Assembly (NCBI GenBank): GCA_964558485.1
Contig: CAZLED010000003.1
Location: 1-64,000, forward strand
Reading direction: 5' to 3'
Length of the DNA stretch: 64,000 nucleotides
Source: UMGS1696 sp964558485
GTDB lineage: Bacteria > Bacillota > Clostridia > Oscillospirales > CAG-272
Shown here: positions 8,792 to 16,150 of the stretch, one piece after another
Numbering within the stretch: position 1 is the first letter of the stretch
Layout of the letters: each line of letters starts with the position of its first letter
Program-made: the position numbers and the translations under genes
The notes under the pieces: model-generated
The model's input: only the letters and a program-made list of their open reading frames with translations
Told to the model about the DNA's origin: nothing
Databases searched by the model: none

Positions 8792-9718
8792 TTAGTGCTT
8801 CTTGGAAACAGCGTAACCAGCAGCAGATACGATAGCAGCAACAGCAGCGATCACACCGGCGTCAAAGGTCTGGGGAGCAGCAACCGTGGTTTCAGCAGCA
8901 GCGTCTACGACTTCAGCAGCAGCTTCGGTCTCAGCTTCGGTTTCAGCAACGATCTCGTCGCCCAGGGTCACGTTCCAGTACAGGTACTTGCCGTCTTCGT
9001 TGATACCACCAACAGCAACGTCAACCGGGTTAGCGGTGTCGTCCATAGCAGGCATATACAGGGAGTAGAAAATGAATTCGTCACCAGCCATACGCTTTGC
9101 GCCTTCGGGCATGATGTCGGACCATGCGAACTTGGTTTCGTATACGGTCACACCGTTTTCACGGGAGATGGCGATGTCGCTGTAAGCAGGCTTGCCGCCA
9201 ACTTCCAGAGAAGTGCCGGTCTCAACGCTTTCGTTGTAAGCCAGGATCTTGCCATCGTTGTTCATACCAACCAGGATCTTGGTGATGGAGTCGGTGATCT
9301 CCTTGTCAGACAGCGTCATCCAGATAAAGGAAGTGCCCTGCCATACAGCGGCTTCACTGCCTTCGGGGGTGGCGTTGTAGGTAGTCTTGGTCTCTACTAC
9401 GGAGCAGTAGTACAGATAGTTGTCGTCCCAACGCAGGTAGGTGTCCATAGCGGTGGGCAGCAGATCGTCGGATTCCAGCAGTTCCGGTCTGTCAGCAGCG
9501 CACAGGCTCAGGTAAGCGGCACGATCTTCCTTGGTGAAGGAGGAGATGGGAGAAGAACCCCATTCTTCTTCGGAGAACTTACCGTCGATCTTGGGAGCGT
9601 TAGAGATGGCTTCGATCTCGATGTCAACGGTACGGCCGGTAACGTCGACAGCAGAGGTGGAGATGGCAGCAGAAGCAGCCATTGCTGCAACCAGCAGCAG
9701 CGTGATAACCTTTTTCAT
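8792..9718 (-). CDS. Secreted CBM9/DOMON-like surface protein with PQTFDAG C-terminal signal
   Basis: Exported protein of 308 aa. A signal peptide (residues 1-23, ending near STSA) is followed by a beta-rich domain opening with APKIDGKFSEEEWG and containing a W-D-D-N-Y-L-Y-Y strand. Both are hallmarks of the CBM9-like/DOMON family that binds carbohydrate or haem on the cell surface. A linker rich in E, T and A (about residues 255-281) leads to the C-terminus: PQTFDAG, about 16 hydrophobic residues, then SKKH. That order matches a sorting or membrane-anchor signal, and it recurs almost identically in the proteins at 39441-40253 and 48884-49786. No enzymatic motif is seen. A glycan-binding role beside the solute-binding protein is inferred. 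Confidence 0.75.
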   Translation of the reverse strand: MKKVITLLLVAAMAASAAISTSAVDVTGRTVDIEIEAISNAPKIDGKFSEEEWGSSPISSFTKEDRAAYLSLCAADRPELLESDDLLPTAMDTYLRWDDNYLYYCSVVETKTTYNATPEGSEAAVWQGTSFIWMTLSDKEITDSITKILVGMNNDGKILAYNESVETGTSLEVGGKPAYSDIAISRENGVTVYETKFAWSDIMPEGAKRMAGDEFIFYSLYMPAMDDTANPVDVAVGGINEDGKYLYWNVTLGDEIVAETEAETEAAAEVVDAAAETTVAAPQTFDAGVIAAVAAIVSAAGYAVSKKH

Positions 9719-9790
9719 GATGGGTCTCGCTTTCGTGGATTGGATATTTGCTTACACCGCCATGTTGAAGGAGCGGTGCGAAACAAGTCT

Positions 9791-9819
9791 ATTATATCAC
9801 GTTTCGCCCGAAAAAGCAA
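9791..9819 (-). promoter_or_regulatory. Promoter of the CBM9-like gene
   Basis: On the minus strand TTGCTT (9819-9814), a 17-base spacer and TATAAT (9796-9791) precede the start at 9718. Confidence 0.7.
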
Positions 9820-9923
9820 GAGAAAATCGAGAAATATTACATTTTGTAAACATAATGAATGCACAGAGATTTACGGAAGCATACTGGGACGGAGCGACAT
9901 TGCCAGATCACCATGATCCCACC

Positions 9924-9956
9924 AAAAAGGACACCGGTCAAACCAGTGTCCTTTTT
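9924..9956. terminator. Terminator downstream of the fucosidase gene
   Basis: AAAAAGGACAC pairs with GTGTCCTTTTT across a short loop. It lies 20 bases beyond the fucosidase stop on the minus strand and can work in both directions. Confidence 0.8.
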
Positions 9957-9975
9957 GCTTCTTATCTCAAACTGC

Positions 9976-11259
9976 TTACTTCACTTCCACCGCATACAGC
10001 CACTGACACCGCACGTCTTCCGGGTCGATGGGTGGGAATACCAGCTCTGCCTGGCCACCGTGATCCCGTACCGTGATGGGTGCATCCGGGGCAGCAAGCA
10101 GCGTTGCCGTAAGTCCCGGACGATAGGGAATATGCGCCAGGGTGCGGGTGCCAAAGGGGAACCGGTTCAGGATCGCATAGGTGGTCTCGCCCTTCTTCGT
10201 GTAGTACACGCCGTCCTCGTTTTCCTTGGTGTATACCTCCGTGTCGTAGATGGCTTCCCCATTGACGGACAGCCACTGTCCCATTTGCAGCAGCCGCTCC
10301 TCCATGATCACCGGAATGGTGCCATCTGCCGCCGGACCAATATTCAGTAGGAAGTTGCCACCCTTGGACACTAAGGAACACAGTGTCTCGATGCATTCCT
10401 TGGGGCTCATGTAGTCCGCCGTGGTCTCGATCCGGTTGATGCCAAAGGATTTGCCAATGCCCCGGCATTCCTCAAAGGGTCGATCCAGCACCACATCCTC
10501 GATCCGCTGATTGCCGGTGATGTAGCCGTATTCCGTGGTGAAGTTGCCGCCTAGGTGCCCTCTGGTCTCCTTGCCCCACCGGTCGTTGGGCACGATGAAG
10601 TCCCGGACAGAGGATTCGTTGTACAGCCAGGAGAGAAATTCCGTGGAGTGCCAGGTTTCACTGGGATGATCCCATTCGCCGTCGGTGAACAGGGTCCAGG
10701 GCTGGTACCGCTCGATCAGCTCCTGCAGCATGGGGTGCAGATGCTCTATGGCATACCGCTCCGGGCTTTCCAGATACAGGGGATTGACCCATTCGTACAC
10801 CGAGTGGTACACGCCAAACTTCACGCCGGTGCCCTCCATGGCTTCCCGCAGCTCCATGCAGAAGTCCCGATGGGGACCCACATCCCAGCTGTTCCAGTTC
10901 CAGGCGTACTTGGAAGGATACAGACAGAACCCGTCGTGGTGCTTGGAGACCAGATTGATGTACTTGGCACCGGAATCCCGGAACAGCTTGGCCCAGGCGC
11001 TCGCATCAAAGAGCTCTGCCGTAAAGCCGGAGACAAAGTCCTCGTAGGTCTTGCCGGGATAGACTCTGTCGTGGAAGGCTCTCACCGGGTGATCGGGATG
11101 CTGCATCTGATCCCGGTACCATTCGGCGTACTGCCCTCTTGCGGTGTAGCCCGGCACCGAGTACAGACCCCAGTGGATAAAGATACCAAATTTTGCCTTG
11201 CCGAACCAATCCGGCACCGGACGTGCATTCAACGATGCCCAGTTGTTTTCATACATCAT
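9976..11259 (-). CDS. Alpha-L-fucosidase, GH29, cytoplasmic
   Basis: Retaining fucosidase of 427 aa that releases terminal L-fucose from oligosaccharides. The N-terminus runs directly into the TIM barrel with no signal peptide, so the enzyme is intracellular and acts on imported glycans. The barrel has F-G-I-F-I-H-W-G (residues 24-31), K-H-H-D-G-F (106-111), and D193 in the F-T-D-G-E-W segment, the expected nucleophile position. The C-terminus (from about 335) is beta-rich, as in other GH29 enzymes. GGAGG lies 9 bases before the ATG. It follows the E2-like acyltransferase gene by about 50 bases on the same strand, so the two may be co-transcribed. Fucosylated host glycans are the likely source. 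Confidence 0.93.
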   Translation of the reverse strand: MMYENNWASLNARPVPDWFGKAKFGIFIHWGLYSVPGYTARGQYAEWYRDQMQHPDHPVRAFHDRVYPGKTYEDFVSGFTAELFDASAWAKLFRDSGAKYINLVSKHHDGFCLYPSKYAWNWNSWDVGPHRDFCMELREAMEGTGVKFGVYHSVYEWVNPLYLESPERYAIEHLHPMLQELIERYQPWTLFTDGEWDHPSETWHSTEFLSWLYNESSVRDFIVPNDRWGKETRGHLGGNFTTEYGYITGNQRIEDVVLDRPFEECRGIGKSFGINRIETTADYMSPKECIETLCSLVSKGGNFLLNIGPAADGTIPVIMEERLLQMGQWLSVNGEAIYDTEVYTKENEDGVYYTKKGETTYAILNRFPFGTRTLAHIPYRPGLTATLLAAPDAPITVRDHGGQAELVFPPIDPEDVRCQWLYAVEVK

Positions 11260-11281
11260 ATGGTGTGACCTCCACTTTTTA

Positions 11282-11313
11282 TTTCTAACTTCTTATTTTT
11301 CACTTCTGACTTC
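11282..11313 (-). repeat. AGAAGTY heptad repeat after stop codon
   Basis: On the minus strand a run of AGAAGT heptads (GAAGTCAGAAGTGAAAAATA then AGAAGTTAGAAA) begins at the stop codon of the gene ending at 11312. It is one of five such tracts in the window, all just after stop codons and all on the coding strand. Confidence 0.8.
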
Positions 11314-12271
11314 ACTCCACATCCGGTACTACCTCAGCCGGGGGTTCGTCCAGCTGCCAGGGATTGCGGAAGATGCTCTTCAGATACCGCATGGCAGAGG
11401 CATAGTAGTACCCGTCGCAGATCCGCTCGTCCAAAACGAAGGTATAGTCAATGTAGGATTTGCGCTTGACGACTCCCTGTGCGTCCGGCTCATAGACACG
11501 GCGCTTGGCACCAAAGGCAAAGAACACCGGGCAGGTACCAAAGTCGTACAGGTGGTGGTAGATGGGGGGAATGCCCAAAGAGCCCATGGACGTGATGAAA
11601 TAGGAGCAGTGGAAGGGGCTCAGGTCGGTGAGGAACCGGGGGATCAGCCCAAAATAGTCCATGGCACGCAGCAGTGCAATGACCGCCTTCAGCAGCAACG
11701 CCGGGATCAGGCTCAATACCTTGGCGGTGCTGTCGAAGCTGCCGCCGGGATCCTCTCTGTACCCCACGATCTTTTCGTTCAGGGCATTGTATACGTCTTC
11801 GATGGTGGCGTCCGGCAGCAGACTGATCTTCACCACGGTGTCCGGGGATTCCAGCGACATTTCCTTCTTGATGGTCAGAGACACATCCACGTGCCGCTTG
11901 GTCCACACCCGTTGTCCCCGGATAAATCGGTTCAGAGCAGGACGAGCCGCCACCAATCGGATATAGGCTGCGATCATGATGTGCATCATACTGATGTTGG
12001 TCATGCCGGCCTGCTGCTTTTCCTTCATATATTTTTCCAGCTTCTCCACATCCAGGGAGTCGGAGATAAAGTTCTGGGAGCCTACCCGGTCCACCATGAT
12101 AAAGGGGATCATAGCGGCCATAGGCGAAATGCTTTTGACACGCCGGGCTTCCTTGATCTTCTTTTGCTTTTTCGGCTTTTTCGGTGTCGTAGTATCCGGC
12201 GCAGCGGTTTCCGATAGATCCTGTTCCTTTGGCATGGCTTCGTCTGTTACAGTGGTTTTCGTGATGTCCAT
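11312..12271 (-). CDS. E2/CAT-like acyltransferase domain protein lacking the catalytic His
   Basis: Cytoplasmic protein of 319 aa matching the catalytic domain of 2-oxo-acid dehydrogenase E2 and chloramphenicol acetyltransferase. A basic Lys-rich tail (residues 30-45) precedes the domain. The segment F-I-T-S-M-G-S-L-G-I-P (about 228-238) and the C-terminal D-E-R-I-C-D-G (281-287) align with the E2 core motifs. The usual motif is D-H-R-x-x-D-G, and here the catalytic histidine is Glu282. No lipoyl domain or E1/E3 partner genes are present. A normal acetyl-transfer role is therefore unlikely; a binding or divergent acyltransferase role is possible. GGGAGAGG precedes the ATG, and a promoter lies at 12343-12371. 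Confidence 0.75.
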   Translation of the reverse strand: MDITKTTVTDEAMPKEQDLSETAAPDTTTPKKPKKQKKIKEARRVKSISPMAAMIPFIMVDRVGSQNFISDSLDVEKLEKYMKEKQQAGMTNISMMHIMIAAYIRLVAARPALNRFIRGQRVWTKRHVDVSLTIKKEMSLESPDTVVKISLLPDATIEDVYNALNEKIVGYREDPGGSFDSTAKVLSLIPALLLKAVIALLRAMDYFGLIPRFLTDLSPFHCSYFITSMGSLGIPPIYHHLYDFGTCPVFFAFGAKRRVYEPDAQGVVKRKSYIDYTFVLDERICDGYYYASAMRYLKSIFRNPWQLDEPPAEVVPDVE

Positions 12272-12342
12272 TGGTATACCTCTCCCAAGGTGACCGTGAC
12301 CAGGCCCACCTTGCTATTCTCATATTTCGCATCTATACAACC

Positions 12343-12371
12343 ATTATACCATGGATCGTCAAAAAATGCAA
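12343..12371 (-). promoter_or_regulatory. Promoter of the E2-like gene
   Basis: Minus-strand TTGCAT (12371-12366), a 17-base spacer and TATAAT (12348-12343), 72 bases upstream of the start at 12271. Confidence 0.7.
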
Positions 12372-12460
12372 CCGTTTTTTTCCCCATGGAGAAAATCAAA
12401 TGTGCGGTCGTCCACATAGAAAACCCACAATATTTTTGCCGATACCCTTTGCCAATACTC

Positions 12461-12489
12461 TTGACAAGGCGGCAAAAAGGTGCTATAAT
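12461..12489 (+). promoter_or_regulatory. Consensus promoter of a candidate antisense RNA
   Basis: TTGACA (12461-12466), 17 bases and an extended TGC-TATAAT (12481-12489). No protein-coding gene follows on this strand. The transcript would run to the terminator at 12613-12650. Confidence 0.85.
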
Positions 12490-12495
12490 AGAAAC

Positions 12496-12650
12496 AACAA
12501 GAGGTGGTCGTCAAACCACCCCATGTTGCTGGTAGCCCAACAAAACGGCTGCCACACTTATGTACAAAATTAGGAATTACGAGTTGGAAGTTATCGCTTC
12601 CGTCTCAACCCAGTGAGCCATTCTGTGTGGGACAGACGGCTCACTTTTTC
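12496..12650 (+). ncRNA. Candidate antitoxin RNA, antisense to the toxin mRNA 3' region
   Basis: RNA of about 155 bases, from the promoter at 12461-12489 to the hairpin GTGAGCC (12613-12619)/GGCTCAC (12638-12644) with a TCTGT/ACAGA inner stem and a TTTTTC tail. It has small stem-loops (GGTGG/CCACC at 12503-12520) and no open frame with a ribosome site. It is complementary to the 3' UTR and last few codons of the small membrane-protein gene on the other strand, the geometry of TxpA/RatA and BsrG/SR4-type type I systems. The class is inferred from architecture, not from sequence identity. Confidence 0.6.
12613..12650 (+). terminator. Terminator of the antisense RNA
   Basis: Seven-base GTGAGCC/GGCTCAC stem with a nested TCTGT/ACAGA stem, followed by TTTTTC. 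It overlaps the toxin stop codon at 12641-12643. Confidence 0.85.
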
Positions 12651-12760
12651 ATTGTATCATCGTAATGAAATTCCTTGTACAACTTGTAGCTATACCAAAC
12701 GATAGCTAAAAATGCACCGATGCACTTCAAAACGTAGTATGCAACTTCTAAAGCAAACAT
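12641..12760 (-). CDS. Small hydrophobic peptide, candidate type I toxin (39 aa)
   Basis: Peptide of 39 aa with one membrane-spanning stretch (residues 7-25, rich in V, L, I, A and Y), then Y-K-L-Y-K-E and a C-terminal M-K-K. Size and layout fit Fst/TxpA/Hol-Tox-like type I toxins that insert in the inner membrane; no specific family is claimed. AAAGGGGG lies 10 bases before the ATG. A second start (ATG at 12817, 2 bases after AGGAGG) is in the same frame and would give 58 aa. An overlapping 11-codon leader from ATG 12813 ends at 12778. A strong minus-strand promoter at 12901-12930 drives it with a leader of about 130 bases. A GGTGG/CCACC hairpin plus T-rich tail (12520-12491) can end the mRNA. 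Confidence 0.6.
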   Translation of the reverse strand: MFALEVAYYVLKCIGAFLAIVWYSYKLYKEFHYDDTMKK

Positions 12761-12900
12761 TTCTATGTGACCCCCTTTCACGAGAAATCCCGTGAAGAAA
12801 GCACTCGAAACATCCATCACCTCCTCTCCGGCAGAAACGAACTTTCTTGCACGGTTCAGGGGACAGCCGTCTTATATGTTTGTTGGATTATCCATGGGAT

Positions 12901-12930
12901 ATTATAGCATATATTGGCGGTATTTGTCAA
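12901..12930 (-). promoter_or_regulatory. Promoter of the candidate toxin mRNA
   Basis: Minus-strand TTGACA (12930-12925), 18-base spacer, TGC-TATAAT (12909-12901). Start of transcription is expected near 12894. Confidence 0.8.
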
Positions 12931-13065
12931 TGGAAAATGGAAATATAATTCCTGCAAAATGGATCCAACATGGCAGAAGTTTCTGCGCACGTCGGATCCT
13001 TTTTATACCCGTACGTTTCGGGTATAAATTTACAATCATGTCACAAAATCCATCTTGTACTATGC

Positions 13066-13250
13066 TATAATGGTGTCACCACAGACGCTGGATAAAGGTC
13101 TGTGCCTATCCCATTCGCTCCATCTCACAAGCGAACGACCGGGCGCAAAATCGTCCGATCAAGCCGCATTGGTGCCGGTGCCGACCATGGCGTTCTCAGA
13201 GTTGCAGAGGATGCCACGCCGGAAGCCTTCACTTCGCGGAACGTTTTTTT
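13066..13250 (+). promoter_or_regulatory. Structured 5' leader with terminator ahead of the ABC exporter
   Basis: A TGC-TATAAT -10 (13064-13071) with a poor -35 starts a leader of about 285 bases before the ATPase. Visible helices are CACAGAC/GTCTGTG (about 13081-13106) and TTCGCT/AGCGAA. Near the end, CCGGAAG/CTTC-GCGG is followed by AACG and eight Ts, an intrinsic terminator inside the leader. An upstream CGTTC can pair with the GAACG of the terminator base. This is the layout of a riboswitch or attenuator, but I could not match it to a known class. No open frame with a ribosome site lies in it. Confidence 0.5.
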
Positions 13251-13361
13251 TGTGTGCTGCAGAAGTTTTCTGCTGCAGAATTTTACTGTTGCAGATGTAT
13301 CTGTTGAAGATTTTTCTGCTCAGAATGTATTCTGCCAACGAAGGAGGGGATTTTTTCTTTT

Positions 13362-14352
13362 ATGATCGAATGCGAACACATTTCCAAAACCTTTCGGGTT
13401 GCCAGACGAAATGGCGGCATGGGCGCAGCGGTGAAGGCGCTGTTCCGGCGGGAATACACCGACCTGAAGGCCCTGGACGACATTTCCTTCACCATTGCCG
13501 ACGGAGAGATGGTGGGGTACATCGGACCAAATGGCTCCGGCAAAAGCACCACCATCAAGATCATGAGCGGCATATTGCACCCGGATATGGACGGCGGTAT
13601 CTGCCGGATCGATGGGCGTATCCCCTGGAAGGAGCGGCGAGCCCACGTGCAGCACATCGGTGTGGTGTTCGGCCAGCGGTCGCAGCTGTGGTGGGACGTG
13701 CCGGTGCTGGGATTCCTTCGAGCTGCTCCGGGACATCTACCAGATCGATCCGGTTGTGTATCGGCGCAACGTGGACGAGCTGACCGAATGCCTGCAGCTG
13801 TCCGAGATCTTGCGTACCCCCGTGCGGCAGCTTTCCTTGGGCCAGCGGATGCGGTGCGAGATCGGTGCGTCGCTGCTTCACGATCCGTCCATCCTCTTTT
13901 TGGACGAACCTACCATCGGTCTGGATGCGGTATCCAAGATCGCAGTCCGGGACTTCATACGCCACCGGAACGAAGCGCACGGTACCACGGTGATCCTGAC
14001 CACCCACGATATGCAGGACATCGAAGCCCTGACCAAACGGATCCTGCTCATCGGCAAGGGGCATATCCTGCTGGACGGCTCTCTGGATACGCTGAAAAAC
14101 CAACACGCCGAGGTACGAAAGATCACCGTCACCCACACCGGCAGCTGCACCGAGACCGAGCCACTACCTGTAGGTCTGACTGTGCTGGAGACACAGCCGG
14201 GGCGTACCGTATTTGCCGTGGATACCACCGTGCTGGGCGTGTCGGCTGCCATTGGCGTGCTGTCGAACCGGTTGGAGATCACCGACCTGTCGGTCACCGG
14301 TGCTACGGCAGAGGAGCTGGTGGTGTCGCTCTACAAGGAGTTTGCCATATGA
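13362..14352 (+). pseudogene. ABC exporter ATP-binding protein, single-base frameshift
   Basis: ATPase of an ABC-2 type exporter. Walker A (G-P-N-G-S-G-K-S-T, about residues 55-63) and the Q-loop region are in the frame from 13362. ABC signature (L-S-L-G-Q), Walker B (I-L-F-L-D-E-P) and the H-loop (T-T-H-D) are in the next frame, ending at 14352. The two halves join if one G is removed from GGG at 13709-13711: V-P-V-L then D-S-F-E-L-L-R restores a typical sequence. The initial frame does not stop after the shift; it stays open into the permease gene. AGGAGG lies 14 bases before the ATG across a T-rich spacer. It could be a sequencing error, a true mutation or recoding. Confidence 0.85.
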
Positions 14353-15179
14353 CAAAGACATCCATATGGGGCAGTCTCCAAAAATACATCACCTTTTTCC
14401 GGATCCGGTTCACGGCTGGGCTCCAATACCGGGCAGCGGCACTGGCTGGCATCTCCACCCAATTTGCCTGGGGTCTGTTTACGGTGCTGCTGTACAAGGC
14501 CTTTTGGGAAGGGGACCCGAATGCCTTTCCCATGGGCATGGCGCAGGTCGCTACCTATATGTGGCTGCGGCAGGCCTTTCTCAGCCTGTTCAACAGCTGG
14601 CAGACCGATGCTTCCATTTTGTCCGACATCACCGGTGGGAACATCGCCTATGAGCTGACCCGGCCGCTGAACCTGTATGCCCTGTGGTTCACCAAGACCC
14701 TATCCGTGCGAACGGCCAATGCGGCACTGCGTTTTTTGCCGGTGCTGCTGGTGGCGGCTCTGGTACCGGCTCCCTATGGGATGCTGCCGCCGGCCGGTGT
14801 GGCAGGACTGTTTGGCTTTCTTATCACCATGGTGCTGGGTACCCTTGTGACCTGTGCGCTGGTCAGGTTCATCTATATCTGCACCTTTTACACCATGCAG
14901 CCCTTGGGCGTACGGATGGTGTTCAATGCCATCACGGATTTTTGCGCCGGCAACCTGGTTCCCCTGCCGTTTCTGCCTGCCGGGATCGCTGCGGTGTTGG
15001 AGTACACGCCCTTTGCCGCCATGCTGAACTATCCCTTCCGGATCTACTGCGGCCACATCGCCGGGGCAGCTATCTGGCGGTGCATGGGACTGCAATGCTT
15101 CTGGCTGGTGGTACTGGTGATGCTGGGGAGCTTTCTGCTGCAACGTGCGCTTCGCCGTGCTGTGATCCAGGGAGGTTGA
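14349..15179 (+). CDS. ABC-2 type exporter permease (first subunit)
   Basis: Polytopic membrane protein of 276 aa, about six hydrophobic segments, the first of two permeases that pair with the upstream ATPase. It starts with ATG overlapping the ATPase stop (ATGA at 14349-14352), indicating translational coupling. Features fit the ABC-2 (DUF990/ABC2_membrane_6-like) exporters, including the soluble stretch ending Y-E-L-T-R-P-L-N in the first third. Exported substrate unknown; such Firmicutes systems are often annotated as drug or lipid exporters without proof. It is followed after 4 bases by the second permease. Confidence 0.85.
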   Translation: MTKTSIWGSLQKYITFFRIRFTAGLQYRAAALAGISTQFAWGLFTVLLYKAFWEGDPNAFPMGMAQVATYMWLRQAFLSLFNSWQTDASILSDITGGNIAYELTRPLNLYALWFTKTLSVRTANAALRFLPVLLVAALVPAPYGMLPPAGVAGLFGFLITMVLGTLVTCALVRFIYICTFYTMQPLGVRMVFNAITDFCAGNLVPLPFLPAGIAAVLEYTPFAAMLNYPFRIYCGHIAGAAIWRCMGLQCFWLVVLVMLGSFLLQRALRRAVIQGG

Positions 15180-15183
15180 TGGG

Positions 15184-15960
15184 ATGAAGCTATATTTTCA
15201 TTATCTATCCGTCCATCTTCGGGCCCAGATGCAGTACAAGACCTCCTTTGTGCTGACGATTTTGGGGCAGTTTGTCGGATCCGCTACGGCACTGCTATCC
15301 ATCCTGGTGCTGATGGATCGGTTCCACGTTTTGCAGGGCTACACCACGGCGCAGGTGCTGTTGTGCTTTGGGGTCATGCTGATGGCGTTTTCCCTGGCAG
15401 AGTGCTTCTTCCGAGGCTTTGACACCTTTGCCGGTGTGCTGTCTCAGGGGCAGTTCGACCGGATCCTGGTGCGTCCCCGAAATGAGGTGTTTCTGACCCT
15501 GTGTACCAAGATCGAGCTGTCTCGCATGGGACGATTTTTCCAGGCGGCGCTGGTGTTTGCCTATGCCATTCCACATAGCGGCGTGAGCTGGACATGGGAC
15601 AAGGTTCTCACCCTGTGCTTCATGGTGCTCTCCGGCGTGGCGCTGTTTTCGGGACTGTTCGTGGTCTATGCGTCCATTTGCTTTTTCACCACGGAAGGGT
15701 TAGAATTCATGAACATCTTCACCGACGGCGGCCGGGAGTTTGGTTCCTACCCCATGTCCATCTACGGCAAGCGGCTCCTGCGTTTCTTTACGTTTGTCGT
15801 ACCGCTGGCGGCAGTGCAGTATTATCCCTTTTTGTATCTCATCGGTCAGGCCGACCATTGGTGGTATCCGTTGACCCCGATCGCCGCATGGGTGTTTCTC
15901 ATTCCCTGTGGGATCTTCTGGAAAGTAGGACTGCGGCATTATAAATCCACAGGTTCCTGA
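15184..15960 (+). CDS. ABC-2 type exporter permease (second subunit, ABC2_membrane_6-like)
   Basis: Polytopic membrane protein of 258 aa with about six helices and the conserved R-G-F-D-T-F-A-G-V-L-S-Q-G-Q-F-D segment followed by R-P-R-N. This is the cytoplasmic loop signature of PF06182 (DUF990) permeases. GGGAGGTTGATGGG before the ATG supplies the ribosome site. It is the last gene of the exporter operon: a long hairpin terminator follows at 16019-16061. It likely forms a heterodimer with the 14349-15179 product. Confidence 0.88.
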   Translation: MKLYFHYLSVHLRAQMQYKTSFVLTILGQFVGSATALLSILVLMDRFHVLQGYTTAQVLLCFGVMLMAFSLAECFFRGFDTFAGVLSQGQFDRILVRPRNEVFLTLCTKIELSRMGRFFQAALVFAYAIPHSGVSWTWDKVLTLCFMVLSGVALFSGLFVVYASICFFTTEGLEFMNIFTDGGREFGSYPMSIYGKRLLRFFTFVVPLAAVQYYPFLYLIGQADHWWYPLTPIAAWVFLIPCGIFWKVGLRHYKSTGS

Positions 15961-16018
15961 AAGGAATCCTGCTGGGTCCTAAAACGAAATATTGTGCATC
16001 TCATCCAAAATAATATAG

Positions 16019-16061
16019 CGACATCTGTGCAGTTAGTGGAAAACCGCACAGATGTCGTTTT
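16019..16061 (+). terminator. Terminator of the ABC exporter operon
   Basis: Perfect 12-base arms CGACATCTGTGC (16019-16030) and GCACAGATGTCG (16046-16057) followed by TTTTCTT. Confidence 0.92.
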
Positions 16062-16065
16062 CTTG

Positions 16066-16094
16066 TTGACAATGGCACAAGGGTATGGTATACT
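16066..16094 (+). promoter_or_regulatory. Promoter of the lipoprotein gene
   Basis: TTGACA (16066-16071), 17 bases, TATACT (16089-16094), 57 bases before the start at 16151. Confidence 0.82.
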
Positions 16095-16150
16095 GATATA
16101 GACATAGATCGTCAACGGTAGTATTCCTATCCGCGAAAGGAGGCTTCCCC

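Noticed and set aside
13081..13200. tRNA or known riboswitch in the exporter leader
   Set aside because: There is no anticodon arm or T-loop sequence, and the recalled consensus cores of common riboswitch classes are absent.
13362..15179. Single 605-aa ATPase-permease fusion protein
   Set aside because: The ATPase half after 13710 continues perfectly in the next frame with its signature, Walker B and H-loop motifs, and a normal permease start lies at 14349. A frameshift explains the long frame better than a fusion.
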